Below are positions 39,233 through 46,921 of a stretch of DNA of 64,000 bases, one piece after another. Source of the DNA: JABMQB01 sp963666575 (GTDB lineage Bacteria > Bacteroidota > Bacteroidia > Bacteroidales > Prolixibacteraceae); NCBI GenBank assembly GCA_963666575.2, contig CAXXYG010000018.1:365561-429560 (forward strand). The letters run 5' to 3'. Numbering within the stretch: the first letter of the stretch is position 1; each line of letters opens with the position of its first letter. The translations under genes were made by a program, and so were the position numbers. Below the pieces are notes generated by a model. It saw only the letters and a program-made list of their open reading frames with translations, was not told the DNA's origin and searched no databases.

Positions 39233-39871
39233 ATGAAAAAAGCACTACTTATTACCGCAAGTTTTTTGATGTTGATCGTTTTCAACATGGATCTAAAAGC
39301 ACAGGAAAGTTCGTGGGATACAGGAACCGACCTCGTAAGCAGTTATGTTTGGCGTGGAGCAAAATTTGGATCGGGCCCTGCCTTACAGCCCTGGGTTGAA
39401 TTTAGCACTGGTGGATTTGCAGTTGGAGCATGGGGTTCATATTGTATTTCGGTTGATGAAGCCATGGAAGCAGATTTATACATGAGTTACTCCACCGATT
39501 TTGGACTATCATTAACAGTAACTGATTACTATTTTCCTCCATCAGAATTTTTTGATGGCGATTCACACTTTTTTGAGCCAATGGCCAGCATCGGATTAGG
39601 AAGTTTTACTTTCACAGGTGCCTATATGATGGGAAAAGATGTTAGCGACCTTTATGTTGAAGCGGCATTATCGGCCGGACCGGTTGATTTAACCATTGGA
39701 GCAGGCGATGGAGCTTACACAGTTGATGGCGACTTTAGCGTTTGTAATATCGGTATTGGAACTTCCAAAGAAATCAAATTTTCTGAATCCTTTAGCTTAC
39801 CTGTATCAGGAGCTGTTATTCTGAATCCTTCATCAGAACAATTTCATATTGTAGTAGGTATTTCATTATAA
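39233..39871 (+). CDS. TorF-like putative porin of the ammonium operon
   Basis: A 212-residue protein with signal peptide (cleavage after DLKA, before Q), then DTGTDLVSSYVWRGAKFGSG, the start motif of TorF-type putative porins, and a run of amphipathic strands ending FHIVVGISL. It is expected to be a small outer-membrane barrel. The gene is 18 bases before glnK and is followed by amt, an order that suggests a channel serving nitrogen uptake. Direct evidence of ammonium passage is lacking. Confidence 0.75.
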   Translation: MKKALLITASFLMLIVFNMDLKAQESSWDTGTDLVSSYVWRGAKFGSGPALQPWVEFSTGGFAVGAWGSYCISVDEAMEADLYMSYSTDFGLSLTVTDYYFPPSEFFDGDSHFFEPMASIGLGSFTFTGAYMMGKDVSDLYVEAALSAGPVDLTIGAGDGAYTVDGDFSVCNIGIGTSKEIKFSESFSLPVSGAVILNPSSEQFHIVVGISL

Positions 39872-39889
39872 TCTTTAAAATCTTACGAA

Positions 39890-40246
39890 ATGAAAAAAAT
39901 AGAAGCCATTATCCGCAAGACCAAATTTGACGATGTCAAAGAGGCTCTAAACGAGGCTGGAATTGAGTTCTTCTCATTCTGGGATGTTAGAGGTGTTGGA
40001 CAAGCAAGGCAGGGGCGCGTATACCGCGGTGTTGCATACGATACCAGTAGTATTGAACGAACAAAACTCTCAATCATTGTCCGCGACAAAAATGTAGACA
40101 AAACGGTGAATGCTATTTTAAGTTCTGCCCGTTCGGGCGAAATTGGAGATGGTAAGGTATTTATTATTCCTATTGAAGAATCATATAGGATTAGAACCGG
40201 TGAAAAGGGAGATGAGTCACTTTATATTAAAGGAAAAGAAGAATAA
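39890..40246 (+). CDS. glnK: P-II nitrogen regulatory protein
   Basis: A 118-residue PII protein: MKKIEAIIRKTKFDDVKEAL at the start, T-loop around VYRGVAYD, B-loop GEIGDGKVFIIP and C-loop YRIRTGEKG, the ATP and 2-oxoglutarate site. PII proteins bind the cytoplasmic mouth of Amt to block uptake when nitrogen is plentiful. Lying directly upstream of amt it is best named glnK. The T-loop differs from the enterobacterial form (QARQGRVYRG in place of RQKGHAELYRG) although the Tyr of the YRG motif is kept, so uridylylation is possible but unproven. Confidence 0.94.
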   Translation: MKKIEAIIRKTKFDDVKEALNEAGIEFFSFWDVRGVGQARQGRVYRGVAYDTSSIERTKLSIIVRDKNVDKTVNAILSSARSGEIGDGKVFIIPIEESYRIRTGEKGDESLYIKGKEE

Positions 40247-40269
40247 TAACCATAAAAAGATAAATTATC

Positions 40270-41502
40270 ATGGAAGAAAGTATACAAGGCCTACAAATAG
40301 GTATTGACAACATGTGGTTATTAATCGCCGGATTTTTAGTCATGTTTATGCAACCAGGGTTTGCGATGGTTGAAGCGGGATTTACCCGCTCGAAGAACAC
40401 GGCAAACATTTTAATGAAAAACTTAATGGACTTCTCAATTGGTTCGCTGTTATACTGGATTATTGGTTTTACAATAATGTATGGCGAATCGATAGGAGGA
40501 ATAATAGGAACACCGGACCTATTTTTTATGAGCGATGGTTTTGGTGACAATTATTCGGACTACGCTGATTTATTTTTCCAGACAGTATTTGCTGCAACAG
40601 CTGCAACCATTGTATCGGGAGCTATGGCAGAACGTACTGAATTTAAATCGTACCTTATTTTTAGTATTGTAATTACGGTACTCATATATCCCATCTCGGG
40701 ACACTGGACCTGGGGTGGTGGATGGTTAAGCCAACTTGGATTTCATGACTTTGCCGGCTCATCAATTGTTCACTCAGTTGGAGCTTGGGTTGGATTAGCT
40801 GGTGCTGCAATCATTGGGCCACGTATTGGAAAATACAATAAAGATGGTAAACCAAATGCAATACCAGGGCACAATCTGGCAATGGGAGCTTTAGGTGTAT
40901 TTATCTTGTGGTTTGGATGGTTTGGATTTAACCCCGGATCACAGCTAGCTGCTGCCGGAACAGATAATGCTGTGGCATTAGGGCATATTGCTGTTACTAC
41001 CAATTTAGCTGCTGCTGGCGGTGCTATTACAGCAATGATTGTTTCTTGGATGAGATACAAACGCCCTGCCCTGTCTATTTCGCTTAACGGTGCTTTGGCT
41101 GGACTGGTAGCCATAACTGCAGGATGTGATGCTGTTGATCCTATGGGTGCTGTAGCCATCGGCATTATGGCAGGTTTCATTTTACCATTTGCTGTTGAGT
41201 TCTTCGACAAAGTCTTAAAAATTGACGATCCTGTTGGAGCAATCTCTGTCCATGGCGTTAGTGGTGCTTTTGGCACATTAGCAGTTGGATTATTTTCAAC
41301 TTCAGAAGGATTATTTTATGGATTCGGAGCCAAATTATTAGGTATCCAGGCAATCGGTGTTATAGTATTTTTTGTATGGGCCGCAGGTGCCGGTTTTATA
41401 CTATTTACAATCCTGAAAAAATTAAACATACTACGTGTATCCAAAGTCATCGAGGAAGAAGGGCTGGATATTTACGAACACGGCGAAGGTGCCTACAACT
41501 AA
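40270..41502 (+). CDS. amt: Ammonium transporter
   Basis: A 410-residue Amt/MEP/Rh family channel with 11 predicted helices. Marks include VEAGFTRSKNTANILMKN near the start, FAATAATIVSGAMAERT in the middle and WFGWFGFNPGS, and GVSGAFGTLAVG with the pore His region. It starts 23 bases after glnK. A strong terminator lies 38 bases after the stop, so porin, glnK and amt form one operon. Length is normal and no extra regulatory domain is attached. Confidence 0.95.
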   Translation: MEESIQGLQIGIDNMWLLIAGFLVMFMQPGFAMVEAGFTRSKNTANILMKNLMDFSIGSLLYWIIGFTIMYGESIGGIIGTPDLFFMSDGFGDNYSDYADLFFQTVFAATAATIVSGAMAERTEFKSYLIFSIVITVLIYPISGHWTWGGGWLSQLGFHDFAGSSIVHSVGAWVGLAGAAIIGPRIGKYNKDGKPNAIPGHNLAMGALGVFILWFGWFGFNPGSQLAAAGTDNAVALGHIAVTTNLAAAGGAITAMIVSWMRYKRPALSISLNGALAGLVAITAGCDAVDPMGAVAIGIMAGFILPFAVEFFDKVLKIDDPVGAISVHGVSGAFGTLAVGLFSTSEGLFYGFGAKLLGIQAIGVIVFFVWAAGAGFILFTILKKLNILRVSKVIEEEGLDIYEHGEGAYN

Positions 41503-41540
41503 TTTCTTCTTCAGCCTATAAGTCTGTAGCTGTCTGTAGA

Positions 41541-41568
41541 AGCCTGCCCAGAGGGGCAGGCTTTTTTT
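41541..41568 (+). terminator. Intrinsic terminator after amt
   Basis: A perfect 9-base GC-rich stem (AGCCTGCCC at 41541-41549, GGGCAGGCT at 41554-41562) with loop AGAG, followed by seven T. It ends the porin-glnK-amt operon. Confidence 0.92.
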
Positions 41569-41579
41569 ATGCTTTTATT

Positions 41580-42029
41580 TTATTTACGGTTTTTCCATAC
41601 CAGGCTTATGGTTCTTGACTTATCACGTTTTAAACTATTAATAAACAACACATTCCGAAATCGTAAAGCTGACCAATCATTATCAATTGCCTCCATCCTG
41701 ACTCCTTCAAATACGATGTCTCCAAGGGGTTGCCATCCATTTTCACGCGAAATATCAGAAGTATACTTTTTAGATGATTTTTTAGGATAAGCTACCCACA
41801 AGGTCACATCCTCTGAAACAACACCCTTTATTAATTTTATTGAATCAAATATCTCCTGTTTGGATTTTACAAAAACCAAAACAAAGTCATATTCTGCCTG
41901 AGGATTATAATCAATTTGTACATTAATTAGTTTTAACTCTTCCAAAAATCCGTTAAATTCTCCCGGATGATTCATCAAAAGAATTCGATTCTGCCCTTTA
42001 TAATTTAATTTACTGGATAAGGTTGCCAT
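41580..42029 (-). CDS. Small conserved protein of unknown function
   Basis: I take the ATG at 42029 (MATLSSKLNYKGQNRILLMN, 149 residues); an in-frame ATG at 42068 adds 13 residues of poor quality. The core has VTLWVAYPKKSSKKYTSD, then ENGWQPLG and DWSALRFRNVLFI, which recall a widespread family of about 150-residue bacterial proteins without known function. It is soluble, with no signal or membrane segment. It converges on amt and is divergent from the DUF4494 gene. I cannot name a function. Confidence 0.7.
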   Translation of the reverse strand: MATLSSKLNYKGQNRILLMNHPGEFNGFLEELKLINVQIDYNPQAEYDFVLVFVKSKQEIFDSIKLIKGVVSEDVTLWVAYPKKSSKKYTSDISRENGWQPLGDIVFEGVRMEAIDNDWSALRFRNVLFINSLKRDKSRTISLVWKNRK

Positions 42030-42234
42030 TTTAAAATGCTTATTGGCAAATACATGTGATTCAGTCAATCTATAAAAAATAGTACAATTTCATTAAAGCA
42101 CCCATTCATAAGCTGTTCATTAAGAATTATTGAACCTAGTGATATATGTCAGAATAACGTTAATAACTATTTACCGGTTCTCGGCAAAAATACTTTTCAA
42201 TCAGTTATTTTTGCCAAAAAATATTTTTAAAGTT

Positions 42235-42870
42235 ATGATGCAAACCTGGTTTGAATGTAAAGTAAAATATCAGAAAGTAGATGAAAATGGCAAAGAGAGG
42301 AATGTCTCAGAAAATTTTCTTTTAGATGCCGTTTCGTTTACCGATGCCGAGGCCCGTATTACAAAACAAATGGTGGAAATTGTAAGTGGGGAATTTACGG
42401 TAATGGACATAAAAAAATCGAAAATTGCCGAAGTTTTTCCTTTTGAAGATGGTGAATGGTGGTTTAAAGCAACAATAAATATTGTTACTATCGATGAGGA
42501 ACAAGGACGCGAAAAAAAGATCAGGACGTATTATATTGTTATGGCCGACGATATTCAGGAAGCCGTTACACGCCTGGATGAGAGCCTTTCGTTTCTGATT
42601 GTTCCATACGTAGTTACATCGATGGCAGTAAGTACAATCGTCGATGTTTTCCCTTATGATCCATCGGAAGCTAAAATACCAGAGAATCTGGTGCCGCTTG
42701 AAAGTGTTACCTCAACACCACCGGCTGATGGAATTCCTGATTCATTTAAAACACCCGGATTAAAAACCAACACCACGGTTTCTGATGTTGAGGAGAATAA
42801 AACCGAATCTGAAGAAGAAATAAAAACAGAAGAGGGCATTAACTTAGATTCAAATTCAGAAACAGAGTAA
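42235..42870 (+). CDS. DUF4494-family protein with acidic tail
   Basis: The ATG at 42235 gives MMQTWFECKVKYQKVDENGK, the standard start of DUF4494; an upstream ATG at 42130 would add an unlikely 35 residues. The folded part (about 1-150) has NFLLDAVSFTDAEARI and VVTSMAVSTIVDVFPY, found across Bacteroidota. After it comes a tail of about 55 residues rich in Glu, Thr and Ser, predicted to be disordered and not part of the core family. Function unknown. A bidirectional terminator follows. Confidence 0.85.
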   Translation: MMQTWFECKVKYQKVDENGKERNVSENFLLDAVSFTDAEARITKQMVEIVSGEFTVMDIKKSKIAEVFPFEDGEWWFKATINIVTIDEEQGREKKIRTYYIVMADDIQEAVTRLDESLSFLIVPYVVTSMAVSTIVDVFPYDPSEAKIPENLVPLESVTSTPPADGIPDSFKTPGLKTNTTVSDVEENKTESEEEIKTEEGINLDSNSETE

Positions 42871-42910
42871 CTTTTTTGATTTGAAGAAAAAACCAATCGT
42901 CACAAAATAT

Positions 42911-42942
42911 AAAGCCCGCCTAAAGTTAAAAAAGCGGGCTTT
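42911..42942. terminator. Bidirectional terminator between convergent genes
   Basis: AAAGCCCGC (42911-42919) and GCGGGCTTT (42934-42942) form a perfect 9-base stem with an AT-rich 14-base loop. Short T-rich stretches follow on both strands, and the element lies between two convergent genes. Confidence 0.75.
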
Positions 42943-42963
42943 ACAATTTTAGTAGTAGATTGA

Positions 42964-43644
42964 TTACAGATTCCTTAAAACTCTGTAAAAGTTAAATTTG
43001 TCCCGGTTTACCGGATCATACTGGTAATAAGCAATTGATATCCGGCAAATATCCTTAATAGTACCGTATATCTCTTCCACCTCCTTTTTACCATATGTAT
43101 TGACGCCATAATTACTTTCCATCAATTCAAAACAATCCTTATATGCATTAATTTCTTTTGCATATTCAAGGATTCGCTCCAATAAGGGTTCGTTTACTCC
43201 TTTTTTTAATATTTTAATTTTTGTTTCTTCATTTAAGTTATTGGAAAATGTTTTGAGCAGGTTATACATACTCAGATGGTCGCCATTTTTTGCATCGCTG
43301 AAAAAATCAGAATACCCATGTTTTTTTAAAAAATCCTTTAAAAACACTTTGTCTTCTTTAAAATCAACTTTCATCGATGCCCTAAGGATTCCCAGGCACT
43401 TTAAAGCTCCAATCATTAATTCATGCCAACTCCTAAACTTGGGATCATTCAACTGTTCTTTACAATCCTCATAATACTTTTCGATTGTATCATCGACCCA
43501 GATTTTTAGGGAAGTTGCAAATTCCGGGTCCCACTCATTACGAATTCGAGACAATTCATAAATATTCTCCTTAAACGACCTGGCGATGTTTTGGCAAGCC
43601 AGAATTGTTGCAGTGTTTGTTGAACAGATAGATTTGCTTTCCAT
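42964..43644 (-). CDS. Hypothetical helical protein
   Basis: A 226-residue, mainly alpha-helical, Lys/Glu-rich soluble protein with no signal peptide or membrane segment. I do not recognise a family. The N-terminal half (YELSRIRNEWDPEFATSLKI, KFRSWHELMIGALKCLGILR) is the most structured, and the C-terminal half is short helices. It stands alone between a bidirectional terminator and a 347-base gap that contains a 13-base tandem repeat. Codon use matches its neighbours, so it is probably a real gene. Confidence 0.65.
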   Translation of the reverse strand: MESKSICSTNTATILACQNIARSFKENIYELSRIRNEWDPEFATSLKIWVDDTIEKYYEDCKEQLNDPKFRSWHELMIGALKCLGILRASMKVDFKEDKVFLKDFLKKHGYSDFFSDAKNGDHLSMYNLLKTFSNNLNEETKIKILKKGVNEPLLERILEYAKEINAYKDCFELMESNYGVNTYGKKEVEEIYGTIKDICRISIAYYQYDPVNRDKFNFYRVLRNL

Positions 43645-43991
43645 AAAAATTTCTTTAATTACATTCTTGAAAAAATAATAATTCTTAGAATTTCCATGAA
43701 ATTAGTAACAAATCAGAACATATAAAACCTTATGGCACTTGAATTTACAATGTTATATAATTATGTTTTGTAACTATGTTGTAGAGTTATGTTCTATACC
43801 ATAATAATGAAATAAAAACATATTAAATAACATTTTCTTTATTGAACTGTTTTAGAAAAAATCAATACTATTTTAACCGAAGAAAGACTTTCAGAAGCAC
43901 AATAAAGGTATCAACAAAACGCTTAAGACTCCTGTCAGAGCAATGGAATTTGTTGTTATTATGCTTATACGGGGAAATCACTATTATTAAT
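43645..43991. other. Intergenic region with tandem repeats
   Basis: A 347-base AT-rich gap between hisE and the hypothetical gene. I see no credible open frame on either strand. The one structured element is the four-unit 13-base repeat listed separately. Confidence 0.45.
43750..43801. repeat. Four imperfect 13-base direct repeats
   Basis: Units begin at 43750, 43763, 43776 and 43789, each starting ATGTT and fitting ATGTTnTrkAnyT (the last unit departs at its end). They lie 106-157 bases upstream of the start of the hypothetical gene at 43644. They could be binding sites for a regulator; the AT bias makes chance partly possible. Confidence 0.55.
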
Positions 43992-44291
43992 TTAAGAATG
44001 CCGTTTCTGTAATTCGGCAACTACATCTTCTATTCGGTAGCCTTTATGAGTTAATAATACAATTAGGTGGTATAGTAAATCGGAGGCTTCATAAATAAAA
44101 TTTTCATCGTCATTAGCCATTGCACCAATAATTGTTTCAACAGCTTCTTCACCCACTTTTTGAGTAATTTTACGAGTACCTTCATTAAATAGCGAAGTTG
44201 TATACGACCCTTCGGGCATTTCCTGCTTCCTTTTGTCAATAAAATCTTGCAGGTAACTTAAAAACTGAATATTATTTTGATTTTCTTTCAT
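43992..44291 (-). CDS. hisE: Phosphoribosyl-ATP diphosphatase (HisE only)
   Basis: The ATG at 44291 gives 99 residues (MKENQNNIQFLSYLQDFIDK); a TTG at 44315 is also in frame. The MazG-like helical fold shows KVGEEAVETIIGA and YEASDLLYHLIVLL, with the Glu and Asp metal ligands. The enzyme hydrolyses phosphoribosyl-ATP in histidine synthesis. In many Bacteroidota HisE is fused behind a HisI cyclohydrolase domain. Here no HisI domain is present in any frame before it, so hisI must lie elsewhere or be absent. It is 24 bases after hisF. Confidence 0.9.
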   Translation of the reverse strand: MKENQNNIQFLSYLQDFIDKRKQEMPEGSYTTSLFNEGTRKITQKVGEEAVETIIGAMANDDENFIYEASDLLYHLIVLLTHKGYRIEDVVAELQKRHS

Positions 44292-44315
44292 CTTATTATT
44301 CTTTTTATCTACCAA

Positions 44316-45074
44316 TTACAATCTTACACTTATTCCTTGTTTATCTAAATAACTTTTTAATTCTGGAATGGGTATTTCTTTGTAATGAAAAATACTTGCT
44401 GCCAATCCTGCATCGGCTTTCCCCTCAGTAAATACATCCACAAAATGTTGTTTTGTACCAGCACCCCCCGAAGCTATTATCGGTATTTTTAAGCTATCTG
44501 ACATTTGCGCCAATTGGACATTTGCAAATCCATTTTTTGTTCCATCGTGATTCATCGATGTAAATAATATTTCGCCGGCACCACGGTCTTCGGCCTCCTT
44601 GGCCCACGAAAAAAGTTCTTTGTCGGTTGGAATCCGTCCACCGTTCACAGTAACCGTCCAATGGTTATTTTCATCGCCACGGGCATCAATAGCAACCACT
44701 ACAAACTGGGTTCCAAAATTCAACGCCAAATCGTTTATCAATTGTGGATTTTTTACTGCTGAAGAGTTAATAGATATTTTATCGGCGCCAGCACTTAACA
44801 AGGCATCGGCATCTTTTAATTCGCTGATTCCGCCACCTACAGTAAAGGGGATATTAATTTCGCGGGCGATACGTTTCACCAATTCAACAAAAGTTTTGCG
44901 CCCTTCGTGGGTTGCTGTAATATCTAAAAAAACAAGTTCATCAGCACCCTCTTCAGCATATAAGGCACCCAATTCAACCGGATCGCCAACTTCTTTTATA
45001 TCGATAAAATTAATGCCTTTAACGGTTTGCCCGTTACGGATATCTAAACACGGTATTATTCGTTTTGCTAACAT
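44316..45074 (-). CDS. hisF: Imidazole glycerol phosphate synthase, cyclase subunit
   Basis: The 252-residue TIM-barrel protein starts MLAKRIIPCLDIRNGQTVKG, and contains IPFTVGGGIS, DKISINSSAV and the second phosphate motif IIASGGAGT. The catalytic Asp residues are in CLDIRNG and in IDARG. HisF takes ammonia from HisH to close the imidazole ring. It begins one base after hisA ends. No hisH is present next to it in this window, which is unusual for a partner subunit. Confidence 0.96.
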   Translation of the reverse strand: MLAKRIIPCLDIRNGQTVKGINFIDIKEVGDPVELGALYAEEGADELVFLDITATHEGRKTFVELVKRIAREINIPFTVGGGISELKDADALLSAGADKISINSSAVKNPQLINDLALNFGTQFVVVAIDARGDENNHWTVTVNGGRIPTDKELFSWAKEAEDRGAGEILFTSMNHDGTKNGFANVQLAQMSDSLKIPIIASGGAGTKQHFVDVFTEGKADAGLAASIFHYKEIPIPELKSYLDKQGISVRL

Positions 45075-45075
45075 T

Positions 45076-45807
45076 CTATTTTTTAATATAATTTTCTATT
45101 TCCTGCAAGCTAATTCTATTCTCATAAATAGCTTTTCCGGTAATAACTCCCGGAACGCCCATTTCAGCTAATTTATAGATATCATCCATCAAAGCTATAC
45201 CTCCACTGGCAATCAATTCCATCTCAGGGAATTTTTCCATAATTTTCTGGTACAAATCAAGGCTTGGGCCAGTTAGCATTCCATCGCGTGAAATATCAGT
45301 TGAAATAACCTTTTGAATACCCTTTTCAACATAGCCATTTATAAAATCAAGAATTGAAAGCTCAGTAGCTTCCTGCCAACCATTCACTGCAATTTTTTCA
45401 TCTTTTGCATCGGCACCCAAAATTATTTTTTCAGAACCATATGTCTCCAACCAATTTAAAAACACCTCACGCTCTTTAACCGCAATGCTTCCTCCGGTAA
45501 CCATTGTTGCCCCACTTTCAAATGCAATACGCAAATCGTCATCACTTTTTAATCCGCCGCCAAAATCAATAATTAGATTAGTTTTTGAGGACAGTTTTTC
45601 AAGTACCTTATGGTTAACTATATGTTTTGCTTTTGCCCCGTCAAGATCGACTAAATGAAGCCTGGTAATTCCAGCCCCTTCAAACATTTTAGCCACCTCT
45701 AGGGGGTGTTCATTATATATAATTTTCTGGTTATAATCGCCTTGTGATAACCTGACACATTTTCCTTCAATAAGGTCGATGGCAGGAATTATTTCAATTT
45801 TTTTCAT
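45076..45807 (-). CDS. hisA: ProFAR isomerase
   Basis: I choose the ATG at 45807 (MKKIEIIPAIDLIEGKCVRL). The 243-residue TIM barrel shows IDFGGGLKSDDDL and ISTDISRDGMLTGPS, with the catalytic Asp residues in PAIDL and DISRDG, and LIASGGI. It isomerises ProFAR in histidine synthesis. It is the first of three his genes, 133 bases downstream of argF'. Length and motifs are normal. Confidence 0.96.
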   Translation of the reverse strand: MKKIEIIPAIDLIEGKCVRLSQGDYNQKIIYNEHPLEVAKMFEGAGITRLHLVDLDGAKAKHIVNHKVLEKLSSKTNLIIDFGGGLKSDDDLRIAFESGATMVTGGSIAVKEREVFLNWLETYGSEKIILGADAKDEKIAVNGWQEATELSILDFINGYVEKGIQKVISTDISRDGMLTGPSLDLYQKIMEKFPEMELIASGGIALMDDIYKLAEMGVPGVITGKAIYENRISLQEIENYIKK

Positions 45808-45940
45808 TCTCAATTTGATAACAATATATTTTTAGCCCCGATTGATTTTTAACAAACGTAAATCAAAAATCAGTAACAGCCTTACACTTTGTTACAATTT
45901 CGGAACAATACCATAAAAAAATAAACTTCAATGAAACAGT

Positions 45941-46888
45941 TTATAATTTTTCAAGAATCATTTTTAACACAGCCTGAGCTGTTACTTCGCGGTTAGCAGC
46001 CTGCTGAACAACAATCGAAGCTTCGCTGTCGATTACTTCATCAGCAACCACCACATTCCTCCTAACAGGTAAACAATGCATAAATTTAGCGTTGTTTGTT
46101 ACCGCCATTTTTTCGGCATTCACTGTCCAGTTTAAATCTTTCGATAAAATTTTTCCGTATTCAGAATACGATGCCCAGTTTTTAGCATAAATAAAATCAG
46201 CACCTTCAAACGCTTTCTTCTGGTCGTATTCAACTTTTACATCTCCCAAAAATTCAGGAGCCAACTCATATCCTATGGGGTGAGTTACCACTAAATCGTA
46301 ATCGGTTTTTTGCATCCATTCAACAAATGAGTTGGCCACAGCCTGGGGTAATGCTTTTGGATGCGGTGCCCATGTAAGGACTACCTTAGGCTTTTTAACA
46401 GTTTTAAATTCTTCGATGGTTACCAAATCGGCAAAACTCTGCAAAGGGTGGCGTGTAGCGCCTTCCATACTCACAACCGGAACACCTGCATATTGCACAA
46501 ACTGGCTGATTATTTTTTCACTGTAATCATCTTCCCTGTTTTCGAATCGGGCAAATGCCCTTACACCAATAATATCGCAATAGGCACCAATAACAGGAAT
46601 GGCTTCGCGCAAGTGTTCTGGTTTATCGCCGTCCATTACAACTCCCAACTCCGACTCAAGTTGCCAGCCATCTTCACTTACATTCAATACCATTGTATTC
46701 ATACCCATACTCATGGCTGCTTTTTGTGTGCTTAACCGTGTACGTAGGCTGGAATTAAAAAATATAAGCACCATGGTTTTGTTTTTGCCCAGGTGGCTGT
46801 AGGCATAAGGATTTGCCTTCACATCAAAAGCAGTTTCTAAAGCTATTTTAAAATCAGGAATATCGTTTACGGAAATAAAATGTCGCAT
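45941..46888 (-). CDS. argF': N-succinylornithine (or acetylornithine) carbamoyltransferase
   Basis: A 315-residue transcarbamylase of the Bacteroidota ArgF' type: FFNSSLRTRLST (carbamoyl phosphate loop), ATRHPLQSFADL (HPxQ), and FMHCLPVRRNVVV. Pro90 in GDKPEHLREA falls at the place where the Bacteroides fragilis succinylornithine enzyme has Pro90 and the Xanthomonas acetylornithine enzyme has Glu92, so succinylornithine is the likelier substrate. Carbamoyl phosphate would come from CarAB. It is the last gene of the arg-pro run, 33 bases after proA. Confidence 0.93.
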   Translation of the reverse strand: MRHFISVNDIPDFKIALETAFDVKANPYAYSHLGKNKTMVLIFFNSSLRTRLSTQKAAMSMGMNTMVLNVSEDGWQLESELGVVMDGDKPEHLREAIPVIGAYCDIIGVRAFARFENREDDYSEKIISQFVQYAGVPVVSMEGATRHPLQSFADLVTIEEFKTVKKPKVVLTWAPHPKALPQAVANSFVEWMQKTDYDLVVTHPIGYELAPEFLGDVKVEYDQKKAFEGADFIYAKNWASYSEYGKILSKDLNWTVNAEKMAVTNNAKFMHCLPVRRNVVVADEVIDSEASIVVQQAANREVTAQAVLKMILEKL

Positions 46889-46921
46889 GTTATTTACTAA
46901 AGTTTTTGTTTAAGTTATTTA

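Noticed and set aside
40770..41276. 168-codon minus-strand frame inside amt
   Set aside because: It is the complement of the Amt membrane helices, giving a Pro/Ala-rich product without motif.
44599..45171. 190-codon plus-strand frame across hisF and hisA
   Set aside because: It spans the junction of two firm minus-strand genes and has no independent support.
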